This document shows positions 1 through 7,479 of a stretch of 64,000 bases of DNA, piece after piece. The position numbers were made by a program, and so were the translations under genes. The notes under the pieces are model-generated. The model did no database searches. It saw nothing but the letters and a program-made list of their open reading frames with translations, and was not told the origin of the DNA. Every line of letters begins with the position of its first letter. Position 1 is the first letter of the stretch. The stretch covers positions 3,658,001-3,722,000 of the forward strand of contig NZ_JALN02000001.1 of NCBI RefSeq assembly GCF_000559085.1, written 5' to 3'. The DNA is from Mycolicibacterium aromaticivorans JS19b1 = JCM 16368. Lineage in GTDB: Bacteria > Actinomycetota > Actinomycetes > Mycobacteriales > Mycobacteriaceae.

Positions 1-695
1 GCGATCAGCAGGACATTGCGCCTGCTGCACAGTGCGCGCAACCGGGGCAGATAGTCGTCGGGCGGGACGATGATCCCGGCCTCGCCCTGAATCGGCTCGA
101 TGAGCACGGCGACGGTGTGGTCGTCGATCGCCGCTTCGACCGCATCGGCGTCGCCGAACGGCACCGACCGGAAGCCGGGGGTGAACGGGCCGAAGCCGCC
201 GCGGGCGGTGTCATCGGAGGAGAAGCTGACGATGCTGATCGTGCGTCCGTGGAAGTTGTTGTCCGCGACTACGACATTCGCCACACCGGCGGGGACACCC
301 TTGACGTCGGTGCCCCACTTGCGCGCGATCTTGAGGCCACTTTCCACTGCCTCGGCGCCGCTGTTCATCGGCAGCACCATGTCCTTGCCGCACAGCCCGG
401 CCAGCGTGGCGCAGAACGGGCCGAGCTGATCGGAGTGGAAGGCCCGGCTCACCAACGTCACGGCGTCGAGCTGGCGGTGGGCGGTGGCGACGATCTCGTC
501 GTTGTGATGGCCGAAGTTCACCGCCGAATACGCCGCGAGACAGTCCAGGTAGCGGCGGCCCTCGACGTCGGTGATCCACGCGCCGCGGGCATGGGAGGCC
601 ACCACCGGAAGTGGCGAATAGTTGTGCGCGGCATAGGCGTTGTCCAGTGCGATTGCTTCGGCGGTGGCGCCGGTGACGGTGTCGGCCATGGTCAT
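1..695 (-). CDS. rocD: Ornithine aminotransferase, N-terminal part (runs off the window)
   Basis: This gene encodes a class-III PLP-dependent aminotransferase that converts ornithine and 2-oxoglutarate to glutamate semialdehyde and glutamate. I translated 231 codons from the minus strand. Visible family segments are LAAYSAVNFGHHN, MNSGAEAVESGLKIARKW (cofactor phosphate-binding region), NNFHGRTISIVSFSSD and EPIQGEAGI. The catalytic PLP lysine lies beyond position 1, so the C-terminus is missing only because the window ends. The ATG at 695 is preceded by a strong GGAGGTG ribosome binding site and overlaps the ddaH stop codon (ATGA), so the two genes are translationally coupled. Pairing with ddaH and an Lrp regulator matches the mycobacterial arginine/ornithine locus (Rv2321c-Rv2324 type). 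Confidence 0.93.
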   Translation of the reverse strand, partial: MTMADTVTGATAEAIALDNAYAAHNYSPLPVVASHARGAWITDVEGRRYLDCLAAYSAVNFGHHNDEIVATAHRQLDAVTLVSRAFHSDQLGPFCATLAGLCGKDMVLPMNSGAEAVESGLKIARKWGTDVKGVPAGVANVVVADNNFHGRTISIVSFSSDDTARGGFGPFTPGFRSVPFGDADAVEAAIDDHTVAVLIEPIQGEAGIIVPPDDYLPRLRALCSRRNVLLI

Positions 696-1537
696 GAAAA
701 CACCTCCAGCGTGCAGCATTTCACCGAACCGCCGCCCTTCAGCAGCTCGGAGAGGTCGACACCGATCGGGTGGAAGCCGGCCCGGTGGAGTTGTTCGGCG
801 AAGCCGGTGGCCTGCGCGGGGTACACCACGTGCTTACCGTCGGACACCGCGTTGAGCCCCAGCACATAGGCATCGGCACTCGCCACTTCGATGGCATCGG
901 GAAAGAGCCGGCGCAACTGGGCTCGGGCGTCGTCGGTGAACGCCGACGGGTAGTAGGCGATCGTCGTGTCGTCGAGCACCGTCAAGGCGGTATCGAGATG
1001 GTAGAACCGAGGATCGACGAGTTCCAGCGAGATCACCGGCATGCCGGTCAGCGTGCCCACCTCGGCGTGCGCGTGCAGATGCGTGCGAAATCCGGTGCCT
1101 GCCAGAATCATTGATCCGACGACCAGCAGGTCGCCCTGGCCCTCGTTGACATGGCGGGTGGCTACCGGATCATGCCCGTGCTGGCCCATCCAGGCGGCAT
1201 ATGCCACCGACTCACCGTGCCGCTCCGCATGTTTGAAGCGGGCGACGATGGCGGTCCCGTTGATGATCAGTCCGGCGTTGGCGGCGTACACCATGTCCGG
1301 AAGGCCCGGTACCGGCTCGACGAGGTCCACGGTGTGGCCGAGCCGGCGATACGTGTGGCGCAGATGTTCCCACTGGGCGAGTGCCAACTCGACGTCGACG
1401 GGCGTGCTGGTGTCCATCCACGGGTTGATGGCGTACTCGACGGTGAAGTACGTCGGTGGGGTCATGGCGTAGTGGCGGAGTCGCTGGCTGCGCGGTGTCC
1501 TCGTCGACCCGACGGCGACATCGGGGGATATCGTCAT
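692..1537 (-). CDS. ddaH: Dimethylargininase / arginine deiminase-like amidinotransferase-fold hydrolase
   Basis: The 281-residue product belongs to the guanidino-group modifying (DDAH/arginine deiminase) superfamily. It probably hydrolyses arginine or N-methylated arginine to citrulline. Family landmarks are MVYAANAGL near residue 80, ARFKHAERHGE, EGQGDLLV, the His-containing FYHLDTALTVLDD, and the C-terminal KGGGSVKCCTLEV with the nucleophilic cysteine pair. It precedes and is translationally coupled to rocD, so citrulline/ornithine formation and ornithine transamination would be co-expressed. The exact substrate (free arginine versus methylarginine) cannot be decided from sequence. It diverges from the Lrp-type regulator across a region with repeated ATTGCG half-sites. 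Confidence 0.85.
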   Translation of the reverse strand: MTISPDVAVGSTRTPRSQRLRHYAMTPPTYFTVEYAINPWMDTSTPVDVELALAQWEHLRHTYRRLGHTVDLVEPVPGLPDMVYAANAGLIINGTAIVARFKHAERHGESVAYAAWMGQHGHDPVATRHVNEGQGDLLVVGSMILAGTGFRTHLHAHAEVGTLTGMPVISLELVDPRFYHLDTALTVLDDTTIAYYPSAFTDDARAQLRRLFPDAIEVASADAYVLGLNAVSDGKHVVYPAQATGFAEQLHRAGFHPIGVDLSELLKGGGSVKCCTLEVFS

Positions 1538-1560
1538 GAATTAACCATAGAAGTGCATTT

Positions 1561-1630
1561 TGACGCAATCAATCGATAAATATTGCGCGTCTATGAACGA
1601 TCTATTGCGTCACCGCTAACATTGCGGTGA
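1561..1630. promoter_or_regulatory. Probable Lrp/AsnC operator array between ddaH and the lrp gene
   Basis: The 123-bp divergent intergenic region contains TGACGCAAT (1561-1569) and its exact inverse ATTGCGTCA (1604-1612). Two further ATTGCG copies in the same orientation as the second site lie at 1582-1591 (ATTGCGCGTC) and 1621-1630 (ATTGCGGTGA). Spacings are about 22 and 17 bp. Arrays of helically phased half-sites are typical of Lrp/AsnC octamers that wrap DNA. The assignment to the adjacent regulator is inference. Confidence 0.6.
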
Positions 1631-1660
1631 TCTGTTGTGTGCGGGCGAAGGGGCTGCCGA

Positions 1661-2107
1661 ATGGACCGGTTGGACGACACCGACGAGCGGATCCTCGCCG
1701 AGCTCGCCGAGCACGCCCGAGCCACCTTCGCCGAGATCGGGGAACGGGTGAACCTGTCGGCTCCAGCGGTGAAGCGGCGGGTCGACCGGATGCTCGACGC
1801 CGGGGTGATCCGCGGGTTCACCACGGTCATCGATCGCAGCGCCGTGGGCTGGAACACCGAGGCCTACGTGCAGGTGTATTGCCACGGCACGATCGCGCCA
1901 GATCGGTTGCGCGCGGCCTGGATTGACATTCCCGAGATCATCAGTGCCGCCACCGTGACGGGAACGTCGGACGCCATCCTGCATGTGCTCGCTCGCGATA
2001 TGCGACACCTGGAGGCGGCGCTGGAACGCATCAGGTCGAGCGCCGACATCGAACGGAGCGAGAGCATCGTGGTGTTGTCCAACCTGATTGACCGGTCACC
2101 CGCCTAA
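1661..2107 (+). CDS. Lrp/AsnC-family transcriptional regulator (Rv2324-like)
   Basis: This 148-residue regulator has an N-terminal winged HTH (DRLDDTDERILAELAEHARATFAEIG, then LSAPAVKRRVDRMLDAGVI as recognition helix) and a C-terminal RAM ligand-binding domain (residues about 65-148). It is very close in sequence to the Mycobacterium tuberculosis Rv2324 regulator as I remember it. I chose the ATG at 1661 because homologues begin with the same M-x-RLDDTDERIL; an in-frame start at 1637 would add eight unconserved residues. Divergent placement suggests that it controls ddaH-rocD and itself in response to an amino acid, probably of the arginine/ornithine group. The ligand is inferred. Confidence 0.9.
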   Translation: MDRLDDTDERILAELAEHARATFAEIGERVNLSAPAVKRRVDRMLDAGVIRGFTTVIDRSAVGWNTEAYVQVYCHGTIAPDRLRAAWIDIPEIISAATVTGTSDAILHVLARDMRHLEAALERIRSSADIERSESIVVLSNLIDRSPA

Positions 2108-2166
2108 CTGGTCGGTTGGCGCAGGCTGGCGAGCACTTGGCGACGGCGATCGTGTAAGAACACCAC

Positions 2167-3354
2167 GTGAGCACGAGCGAAAACGGCATCCTCATCGTCG
2201 GTGGCGGCCTGGCCGCCACCCGCACCGCTGAGCAATTGCGCAAGTCGGAGTACACCGGCCCGGTCACCATCGTCAGCGACGAGGTGCATCTGCCGTATGA
2301 CCGCCCGCCGCTGTCGAAGGACGTGCTGCACGCCGACCTCGACGATGTCGCACTCAAGCCCGCCGAGTTCTACGCCGAGAACGACATCACCCTGCGGTTG
2401 GGCAGCGCGGTCACGTCGCTGGACACCGCCGCCCGGACCGTGACCCTCGCCGACGGCTCGGTGCTGGGGTACGACGAGCTGGTCATCGCCACCGGCCTGG
2501 TGCCCAAGCGCATCCCGTCGTTCCCCGATCTCGACGGCATCCGGGTCCTGCGGTCGCTCGACGATGCGCTGGCGCTGCGCGCCCATGCCGGGTCCGCACG
2601 GCAGGCGGTGATCATCGGCGCCGGTTTCATCGGCTGCGAGGTCGCGGCGAGCCTGCGCAAACTCGGCGTCGAGGTGGCGTTGGTCGAGCCGCAGCCGGCT
2701 CCGCTGGCCTCGGTGCTCGGCGAGCAGGTCGGAAACCTGGTGACCCGCCTGCACCGGGCCGAAGGAGTCGATGTGCGCCCCGGCATCGGCGTGGCCGAGG
2801 TGCGTGGCGAGAACGGCCATGTGACCGCAGTCGTGTTGTCCGACGGCAGCGAGCTGCCCGCCGACCTCGTCGTGGTGGGCATCGGCTCGCGCCCGGCCAC
2901 CGACTGGCTGGAGGGCAGCGGCCTGGCTGTCGACAACGGTGTGGTGTGCGACGAGGCCGGTCGCACCAGTGCTGCCGGTGTGTGGGCGCTCGGTGACGTC
3001 GCGTCCTGGCGCGACGCCGCCGGACATCAAGCCCGCGTTGAACATTGGAGCAATGTGGCCGAGCAGGCCCGGGTCATCGTGCCGTCGATGCTGGGGCAGG
3101 AGGCCCCGTCGGTGATCGTGGTGCCCTACTTCTGGAGCGACCAGTACGACGTGAAGATCCAGTGCCTCGGAGAGCCGGAGGCCACGGACACGGTGCACAT
3201 CGTCGAGGACGACGGCCGCAAATTCCTGGCCTTCTACGAGCGCGACGGCGTGGTGGCCGGGGTGGTCGGCGGCGGTATGCCGGGCAAGGTCATGAAGACC
3301 CGCGCCAAGATCGCATCAGGCGCCCCGATCGCCGACGTCCTGCCCGCGTCCTAG
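2167..3354 (+). CDS. NAD(P)H:ferredoxin reductase, FAD-dependent (Rv0688-like)
   Basis: The product is a 395-residue pyridine nucleotide-disulfide oxidoreductase of the putidaredoxin/rubredoxin reductase type. It has an N-terminal FAD dinucleotide fold (LIVGGGLAATRTAEQLRKSE, residues 9-28), the central NAD(P) fold (VIIGAGFIGCEVAASLRKLG, about 145-165) and the FAD-ribityl motif VWALGDVASW near 277. It has no redox-active CxxC, so it should pass electrons singly to a [2Fe-2S] or [3Fe-4S] ferredoxin or a P450 chain. The GTG start at 2167 is followed directly by conserved sequence. Its stop overlaps the stop of the convergent VOC gene by three bases (CTAG at 3351-3354). Its position ahead of the mycofactocin genes matches Rv0688. 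Confidence 0.9.
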   Translation: MSTSENGILIVGGGLAATRTAEQLRKSEYTGPVTIVSDEVHLPYDRPPLSKDVLHADLDDVALKPAEFYAENDITLRLGSAVTSLDTAARTVTLADGSVLGYDELVIATGLVPKRIPSFPDLDGIRVLRSLDDALALRAHAGSARQAVIIGAGFIGCEVAASLRKLGVEVALVEPQPAPLASVLGEQVGNLVTRLHRAEGVDVRPGIGVAEVRGENGHVTAVVLSDGSELPADLVVVGIGSRPATDWLEGSGLAVDNGVVCDEAGRTSAAGVWALGDVASWRDAAGHQARVEHWSNVAEQARVIVPSMLGQEAPSVIVVPYFWSDQYDVKIQCLGEPEATDTVHIVEDDGRKFLAFYERDGVVAGVVGGGMPGKVMKTRAKIASGAPIADVLPAS

Positions 3355-4607
3355 AACTCGCCGAGGTAGAACCGCCCACCCTGGTCGTCGGTGCACTCCG
3401 CCATCAGCCCGTACGGCTGAGGGGCTGGTTCGGTGAGTACCGACCCGCCTGCCTCGCGCACTCGGTCGACGGCCGCGTCGATATCGGACACCGTCCACAT
3501 CGGCACTGTGCTCGGCGTGTGCGAGCCGCCGGCAGCGCCGGACATCGGGTGCGCGTTCTGCACCGCCCAGCCGTCGTCGACCCGACCGCGTCCGAACGTC
3601 CATCCCAGTACCCGGCCGTAGAACTCGCGGAAGGCCGCCGAGTCGCCTGCCTCGTAGGTGACGTAGGACAGCTCGCCGGGGCCCGCGCCGTTGAGCAGCG
3701 GTCGACGTTGACCCGGCTGCGGTCGATAGATCGCGAACGCGGCGCCCTGGTTGTCGTCGGCCTCCAGCAGAGTGCCGACCACCGATTCGCGCGACGCGCC
3801 CACCCGCCCGCCGGAGGCGATGATCGCGGCGCGCGCCTCATCCACGTCGTCCACCGCGTAGCAGCAGAACAGCGTGGTGCGCGCGGACGGCGAGAAGTCA
3901 ATAGCCTCAATGGTATTGGTCACCCGACCGGATGGGTCGCACTCCCACCCCAGCACGTGGGAGTAGAAGGCGGCCGCGCGGGCGATGTCCGGGCTGTGCA
4001 CCGACACGTAGCCGATGTCGCCGTGCCGGATCGGCTCGCGCACCGGTCCGCTGAGCATCCACCGATGGCCGAAGGGGTCGCGGATGGTGGCGGTGCGCGC
4101 GCCGTGTCCTTCGTAGGGTTCGCGTTGTACCTCGGCGCCCTGGGCCCTGGCGCGGGACAGGGCGGCGTCGGTGTCAGCGACGTCCACCATCAGGCTCACC
4201 GAATTGACGCCGCTCGCCGGCGCCTGCAGTCCGAGGTCGGCGAACTCGTCGGCCAGGTACAGAACGCCGCCGCTCATCGCCAATTCGGCATGGCCGATGC
4301 GTCCGTCGCCCATCACGATCGGATCGCCGATCAATTCCGCACCGAAGGCGTCGCGATACCAGTCGATCGCGGCACGGGCGTCGGCCACCGTCAGGTATGG
4401 CAGCGCGGCGGGGCGGGGGTTCCCGGGCTGGTTCGCCTGCTCGTTCAATTCGGCAACTGCTGCCGCGGTGCCGCTCATGGTGACTCCTCGGGTGTTCGCG
4501 GGTAAGGACAAGGCAGACTCCAGCCGCGCCCGCAACTCGGCCGCAAAAGACGGATCCGGTTGCACGGGAAGGTCTTCGGTGGTCAAGACGCGCAAGGGAT
4601 CGGTCAT
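3351..4607 (-). CDS. Triple VOC-domain (glyoxalase/bleomycin-resistance fold) protein
   Basis: This 418-residue protein has three vicinal-oxygen-chelate modules after a 60-residue leader. The first module (about 68-185) is of the PhnB/YdhE type with LPYLTVADARAAIDWYRDAF. The second (about 195-305) has IGYVSVHSPDIARAAAFYSHVLGW, and the third (about 310-418) ends GRFYLGEF. The last two resemble Rv0577/CFP32-like paired glyoxalase domains. The leader (PVQPDPSFAAELRARLESAL) is charged and helical and could contact the sigma factor. The ATG at 4607 overlaps the stop of the ECF sigma gene, so translation is coupled, and a GGAGGTG site lies just upstream. No substrate can be assigned. Confidence 0.82.
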   Translation of the reverse strand: MTDPLRVLTTEDLPVQPDPSFAAELRARLESALSLPANTRGVTMSGTAAAVAELNEQANQPGNPRPAALPYLTVADARAAIDWYRDAFGAELIGDPIVMGDGRIGHAELAMSGGVLYLADEFADLGLQAPASGVNSVSLMVDVADTDAALSRARAQGAEVQREPYEGHGARTATIRDPFGHRWMLSGPVREPIRHGDIGYVSVHSPDIARAAAFYSHVLGWECDPSGRVTNTIEAIDFSPSARTTLFCCYAVDDVDEARAAIIASGGRVGASRESVVGTLLEADDNQGAAFAIYRPQPGQRRPLLNGAGPGELSYVTYEAGDSAAFREFYGRVLGWTFGRGRVDDGWAVQNAHPMSGAAGGSHTPSTVPMWTVSDIDAAVDRVREAGGSVLTEPAPQPYGLMAECTDDQGGRFYLGEF

Positions 4608-5119
4608 GAGACACCTCCTTCCGGGTAGAGCTTCCTGAAGGCGCGCCGGGCGCGGACCAGTAACGCCTCGGTGGCGTGCACGCTGCGTCCGATCAACTCC
4701 GCGCACTCCGGAACCGAGCAGTCGTCCATGTAGCGCAGTGCGAGCACCACCCGGTGAGGTTCGGGGAGTCGTGCGAGCACGCTCTCGGCGACGATCCGGT
4801 CCAGTTGGGCGTCCCAGTCGTCGGCCGCTTCGCCCTCGGGCACGTCGGCGACGGCCACCGTGGGGCGGGCTGAACGACGCCGGTAGTGATCGGCCAGTTT
4901 GTGCCGAGCCACCCCGAGTAGCCACGGGACCGCCAGCGGCGGTGGCGCGGCCCGCCGGGCGGCATCCATCGCCGCGAGGAACGTCTCCGACGTGAGATCC
5001 TCGGCGGTGGCCTGATCGCCGCACCGGCGGACGAAGTAGCCGTAGACGACCGGAAGCGCGTCGTCGTAGAGCTCTAGCAGCCGGTACGGAGCATCGGGAG
5101 GTTCCGGATCCGCACTCAC
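4604..5119 (-). CDS. ECF-type RNA polymerase sigma factor, coupled to a VOC protein
   Basis: The product is a 171-residue sigma-70 group-4 factor. Region 2 is LLELYDDALPVVYGYFVRRCGDQATAEDLTSETF-like with the helix ending PWLLGVARHKLADHYRR. Region 4 is LARLPEPHRVVLALRYMDDCSVPECAELIGRSVHATEALLVRARRAF-like. I chose the GTG at 5119 (VSADPEPPDAP) because the frame upstream only offers a TTG at 5167 and unconserved residues. No zinc anti-sigma gene is adjacent. The only partner is the overlapping VOC gene, which suggests that the sigma factor is controlled by, or controls, that protein. That functional link is inference. Confidence 0.87.
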   Translation of the reverse strand: MSADPEPPDAPYRLLELYDDALPVVYGYFVRRCGDQATAEDLTSETFLAAMDAARRAAPPPLAVPWLLGVARHKLADHYRRRSARPTVAVADVPEGEAADDWDAQLDRIVAESVLARLPEPHRVVLALRYMDDCSVPECAELIGRSVHATEALLVRARRAFRKLYPEGGVS

Positions 5120-5188
5120 ATCGTTATCGTCGTCGCGCAGGCCCGAACTCCGACGGGTCCGGCGCAACTTTTTTATGACACGCGGGGG

Positions 5189-5806
5189 TCAGCGCCCGTC
5201 GAGGTCGTCGAGTCCGTGCGCGACGACGTCGAAGGCATCGCCGATCGCCTGCGGCAGCGAGACGGCCTCGTTGGCCAGCCAGTACTCGTAGGCCGACAGG
5301 GCGACCCCGAGCATCAGCCAGGCGACCGACTGGGGAACCAGGTCGCCGGGCTTGCCGCCGGTTCGTGCGGACACGAAATCCGCGACCACGCCCCGCCAGC
5401 CGGCGTACATGGTCATCGAATGCGCCTGCAGTTCGGCAGTCTCCAGGATCACCCGCATCCGTTGTCGGTGCCGTTCGGTCTCCGAGGGGTCAAAAGTGTT
5501 GAATGCCAACAATGCCGACCGCAGCGCCGGGCTGATCGCCTCGGTGTCGGCGACCCGGTCGAACAGGTCGCGGAAGTGCTGCAGGTGGGCGTCGAAGTCA
5601 CCCCAGGGGATCGCGTTCTTCGACGGGTAGTACCGGAACAGGGTGCGCCGGGCGATACCCGATGCCGCCGCCACGTCGTCGACGCTGACCGAGCCGAACC
5701 CGTAATTGGCGAACAGGTCGAGGGCGACGTCGGTGATGTGGTCCTGCGTGGTGGACCTGCGCCGCCCCACCCGGGCGCTCGGAGAACCCCCAGAACCAGT
5801 CGTCAT
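5189..5806 (-). CDS. mftR: Mycofactocin system transcriptional regulator (TetR family)
   Basis: The 205-residue TetR protein has its HTH at about residues 18-62 ([46 protein letters not shown], in part) and a helical ligand domain containing [21 protein letters not shown]. The ATG at 5806 has an AAGGG site upstream; an in-frame start at 5860 would run into the promoter. It diverges from mftA across 92 bp holding a perfect inverted repeat (5851-5871). MftR is known to repress the mft genes and to be released by long-chain acyl-CoAs, which is established for mycobacterial orthologues and not visible here. Confidence 0.93.
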   Translation of the reverse strand: MTTGSGGSPSARVGRRRSTTQDHITDVALDLFANYGFGSVSVDDVAAASGIARRTLFRYYPSKNAIPWGDFDAHLQHFRDLFDRVADTEAISPALRSALLAFNTFDPSETERHRQRMRVILETAELQAHSMTMYAGWRGVVADFVSARTGGKPGDLVPQSVAWLMLGVALSAYEYWLANEAVSLPQAIGDAFDVVAHGLDDLDGR

Positions 5807-5850
5807 CGACCCGCCCTTTCTTTTCGGCACTCGATGCCATATTCTTGCGA

Positions 5851-5871
5851 TCTCGATCACAATTGTCGAGA
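5851..5871. promoter_or_regulatory. Putative MftR operator
   Basis: A perfect inverted repeat TCTCGA-N9-TCGAGA sits midway between mftR and mftA, just downstream of a possible mftA -10 (TATTCT at 5840-5845). The spacer itself contains the 8-bp palindrome ACAATTGT. Position and symmetry fit a TetR-dimer operator controlling both divergent promoters. Assignment to MftR is by location. Confidence 0.7.
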
Positions 5872-5898
5872 ACCTGGGCCGACGAAAGGGTGCTTTTC

Positions 5899-5994
5899 AT
5901 GGAGCCGAGCCAAGCAACCGAAACCGAAACCGAACTCGTGACCGAGACGCTGGTCGAAGAGGTTTCCATCGACGGGATGTGCGGGGTCTACTGA
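5899..5994 (+). CDS. mftA: Mycofactocin precursor peptide
   Basis: This 31-residue RiPP precursor starts [14 protein letters not shown] and ends with the invariant core region IDGMCGVY. The last two residues, Val30-Tyr31, are decarboxylated and cyclised to become the redox cofactor scaffold. The acidic leader ([16 protein letters not shown]) is the MftB recognition region. The AAAGGG ribosome site at 5884-5889 supports the ATG at 5899. It is separated by only two bases from the GTG of mftB. The N-terminus differs slightly from the M. tuberculosis peptide, but the last 20 residues are the conserved form. Confidence 0.97.
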   Translation: MEPSQATETETELVTETLVEEVSIDGMCGVY

Positions 5995-5996
5995 CC

Positions 5997-6311
5997 GTGC
6001 CCGCCCACGCTGTGGGCGATCCGGCTGTGGCCGGGTCGGCCTTCGACCCGGCACTCAGCTGGCGCCTGCATCCGCAGGTGGCCGTGCGACCGGAACCCTT
6101 CGGCGCATTGCTGTACCACTTCGGCACCCGGAAGCTGTCGTTCCTGAAGAACCGCACCATCTTGGCCGTCGTGAATTCACTGCCCGAGCACCCCGACGCG
6201 CGCTCCGCCTTGCGAGCCGCGGGAGTGGACGAGTCCGCCGAGGCGCCGTACCTGCATGCGTTGAGCGTGCTGGTGACCTCGAACATGTTGACCTGCAAGG
6301 ATTCCCAATGA
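5997..6311 (+). CDS. mftB: Mycofactocin peptide chaperone (RRE protein)
   Basis: This 104-residue RiPP recognition element protein binds MftA and presents it to the radical SAM enzyme MftC. Conserved family sequence is SWRLHPQVAVRPEPFGALLYHFGTR (in part) followed by KLSFLKNRTI and a C-terminal LLTCKDSQ-like end. The GTG at 5997, two bases after the mftA stop, gives the length and N-terminus expected for the family (VPAHAVGDPAV). The longer open frame upstream would overlap mftA. The stop overlaps the mftC start (ATGA at 6308-6311), so production of the chaperone and enzyme is coupled. Confidence 0.95.
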   Translation: MPAHAVGDPAVAGSAFDPALSWRLHPQVAVRPEPFGALLYHFGTRKLSFLKNRTILAVVNSLPEHPDARSALRAAGVDESAEAPYLHALSVLVTSNMLTCKDSQ

Positions 6312-7477
6312 CTTCGGTAGCACCGGTACCCCGGCTGATCGAGCAGTTCGAGCGCGGTCTCGACGCCCCGATCTGCCTGACTTGGGAGTTGACGTACGCC
6401 TGCAACCTGGCGTGCGTGCACTGCCTGTCGTCGTCCGGCAAGCGCGACCCCCGCGAGCTGTCCACTCGCCAGTGCATGGACATCATCGACGAGCTCGAGC
6501 GCATGCAGGTCTTCTACGTCAACATCGGTGGCGGCGAACCCACTGTGCGCCCGGACTTCTGGGAGCTGGTGGACTACGCCACCGAGCACCACGTCGGGGT
6601 CAAGTTCTCCACCAACGGCGTGCGCATCACCCCCGAGGTGGCCGCGCGATTGGCCGCGAGCGACTACGTCGACGTGCAGATCTCCCTCGACGGCGCCACC
6701 GCGGACGTCAACGACGCCGTGCGCGGACCCGGCTCGTTCGAGATGGCCACCCGGGCGCTGGAGAACCTGGCCGCCGCCGGGTTCACAGACGCCAAGATCT
6801 CCGTGGTGGTCACCCGCCACAACGTCGACCAGCTCGATGAATTCAAAGCTCTCGCTGACCGCTACGGCGCGACCTTGCGCATCACGCGGCTGCGCCCTTC
6901 CGGGCGTGGTGCCGACGTGTGGGACGAACTGCACCCCACCCCCGAGCAGCAGGTGACGCTCTACAACTGGCTGGTCGCCAAGGGCGAGGGAGTGCTGACC
7001 GGAGACTCGTTCTTCCACCTGTCCGGCCTTGGCGCACCCGGTGCGCTGTCAGGTTTGAACATGTGCGGCGCGGGCCGGGTGGTCTGCCTGATCGACCCGG
7101 TCGGCGATGTCTACGCCTGCCCGTTCGCGATCCACGACCGCTTCCTGGCCGGGAACGTGGTGCGCGATAACGGTTTCGACAACGTGTGGAAGAACGCCCC
7201 GCTGTTCCGCGAACTGCGCGAGCCGCAGTCGGCCGGTGCCTGCGGCAGCTGCGGGCACTACGACGCGTGCCGGGGCGGCTGCATGGCCGCGAAGTTCTTC
7301 ACCGGGCTGCCGCTGGACGGTCCCGACCCGGAGTGCGTCGAGGGCTACGGGGTGCCAGCCCTGGCGACCGAGCGGGACAAGCCCCGCCCCAGCGCCGACC
7401 ACTCCCGGGGCAAGCCGATCCTGCTGACCCTGTCCACCCGGCCGCCGGCCAAGCCCTGCAACGAAAGTCCGATCTAG
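6308..7477 (+). CDS. mftC: Mycofactocin radical SAM maturase
   Basis: The 389-residue radical SAM/SPASM enzyme decarboxylates the C-terminal tyrosine of MftA and then cross-links it to the preceding valine. The SAM cluster motif CxxxCxxC is at C32, C36 and C39 (CNLACVHC). The GGGEP motif follows at about residue 80 (NIGGGEPTVRPDFW). The C-terminal SPASM domain supplies further cysteines (CGAGRVVCL, YACPFAIHD, GACGSCGHYDACRGGC, DPEC) for auxiliary Fe-S clusters. Start and stop are tightly packed with mftB (overlap) and mftD (2-bp gap). Length and motif order are those of the family. Confidence 0.97.
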   Translation: MTSVAPVPRLIEQFERGLDAPICLTWELTYACNLACVHCLSSSGKRDPRELSTRQCMDIIDELERMQVFYVNIGGGEPTVRPDFWELVDYATEHHVGVKFSTNGVRITPEVAARLAASDYVDVQISLDGATADVNDAVRGPGSFEMATRALENLAAAGFTDAKISVVVTRHNVDQLDEFKALADRYGATLRITRLRPSGRGADVWDELHPTPEQQVTLYNWLVAKGEGVLTGDSFFHLSGLGAPGALSGLNMCGAGRVVCLIDPVGDVYACPFAIHDRFLAGNVVRDNGFDNVWKNAPLFRELREPQSAGACGSCGHYDACRGGCMAAKFFTGLPLDGPDPECVEGYGVPALATERDKPRPSADHSRGKPILLTLSTRPPAKPCNESPI

Positions 7478-7479
7478 TC

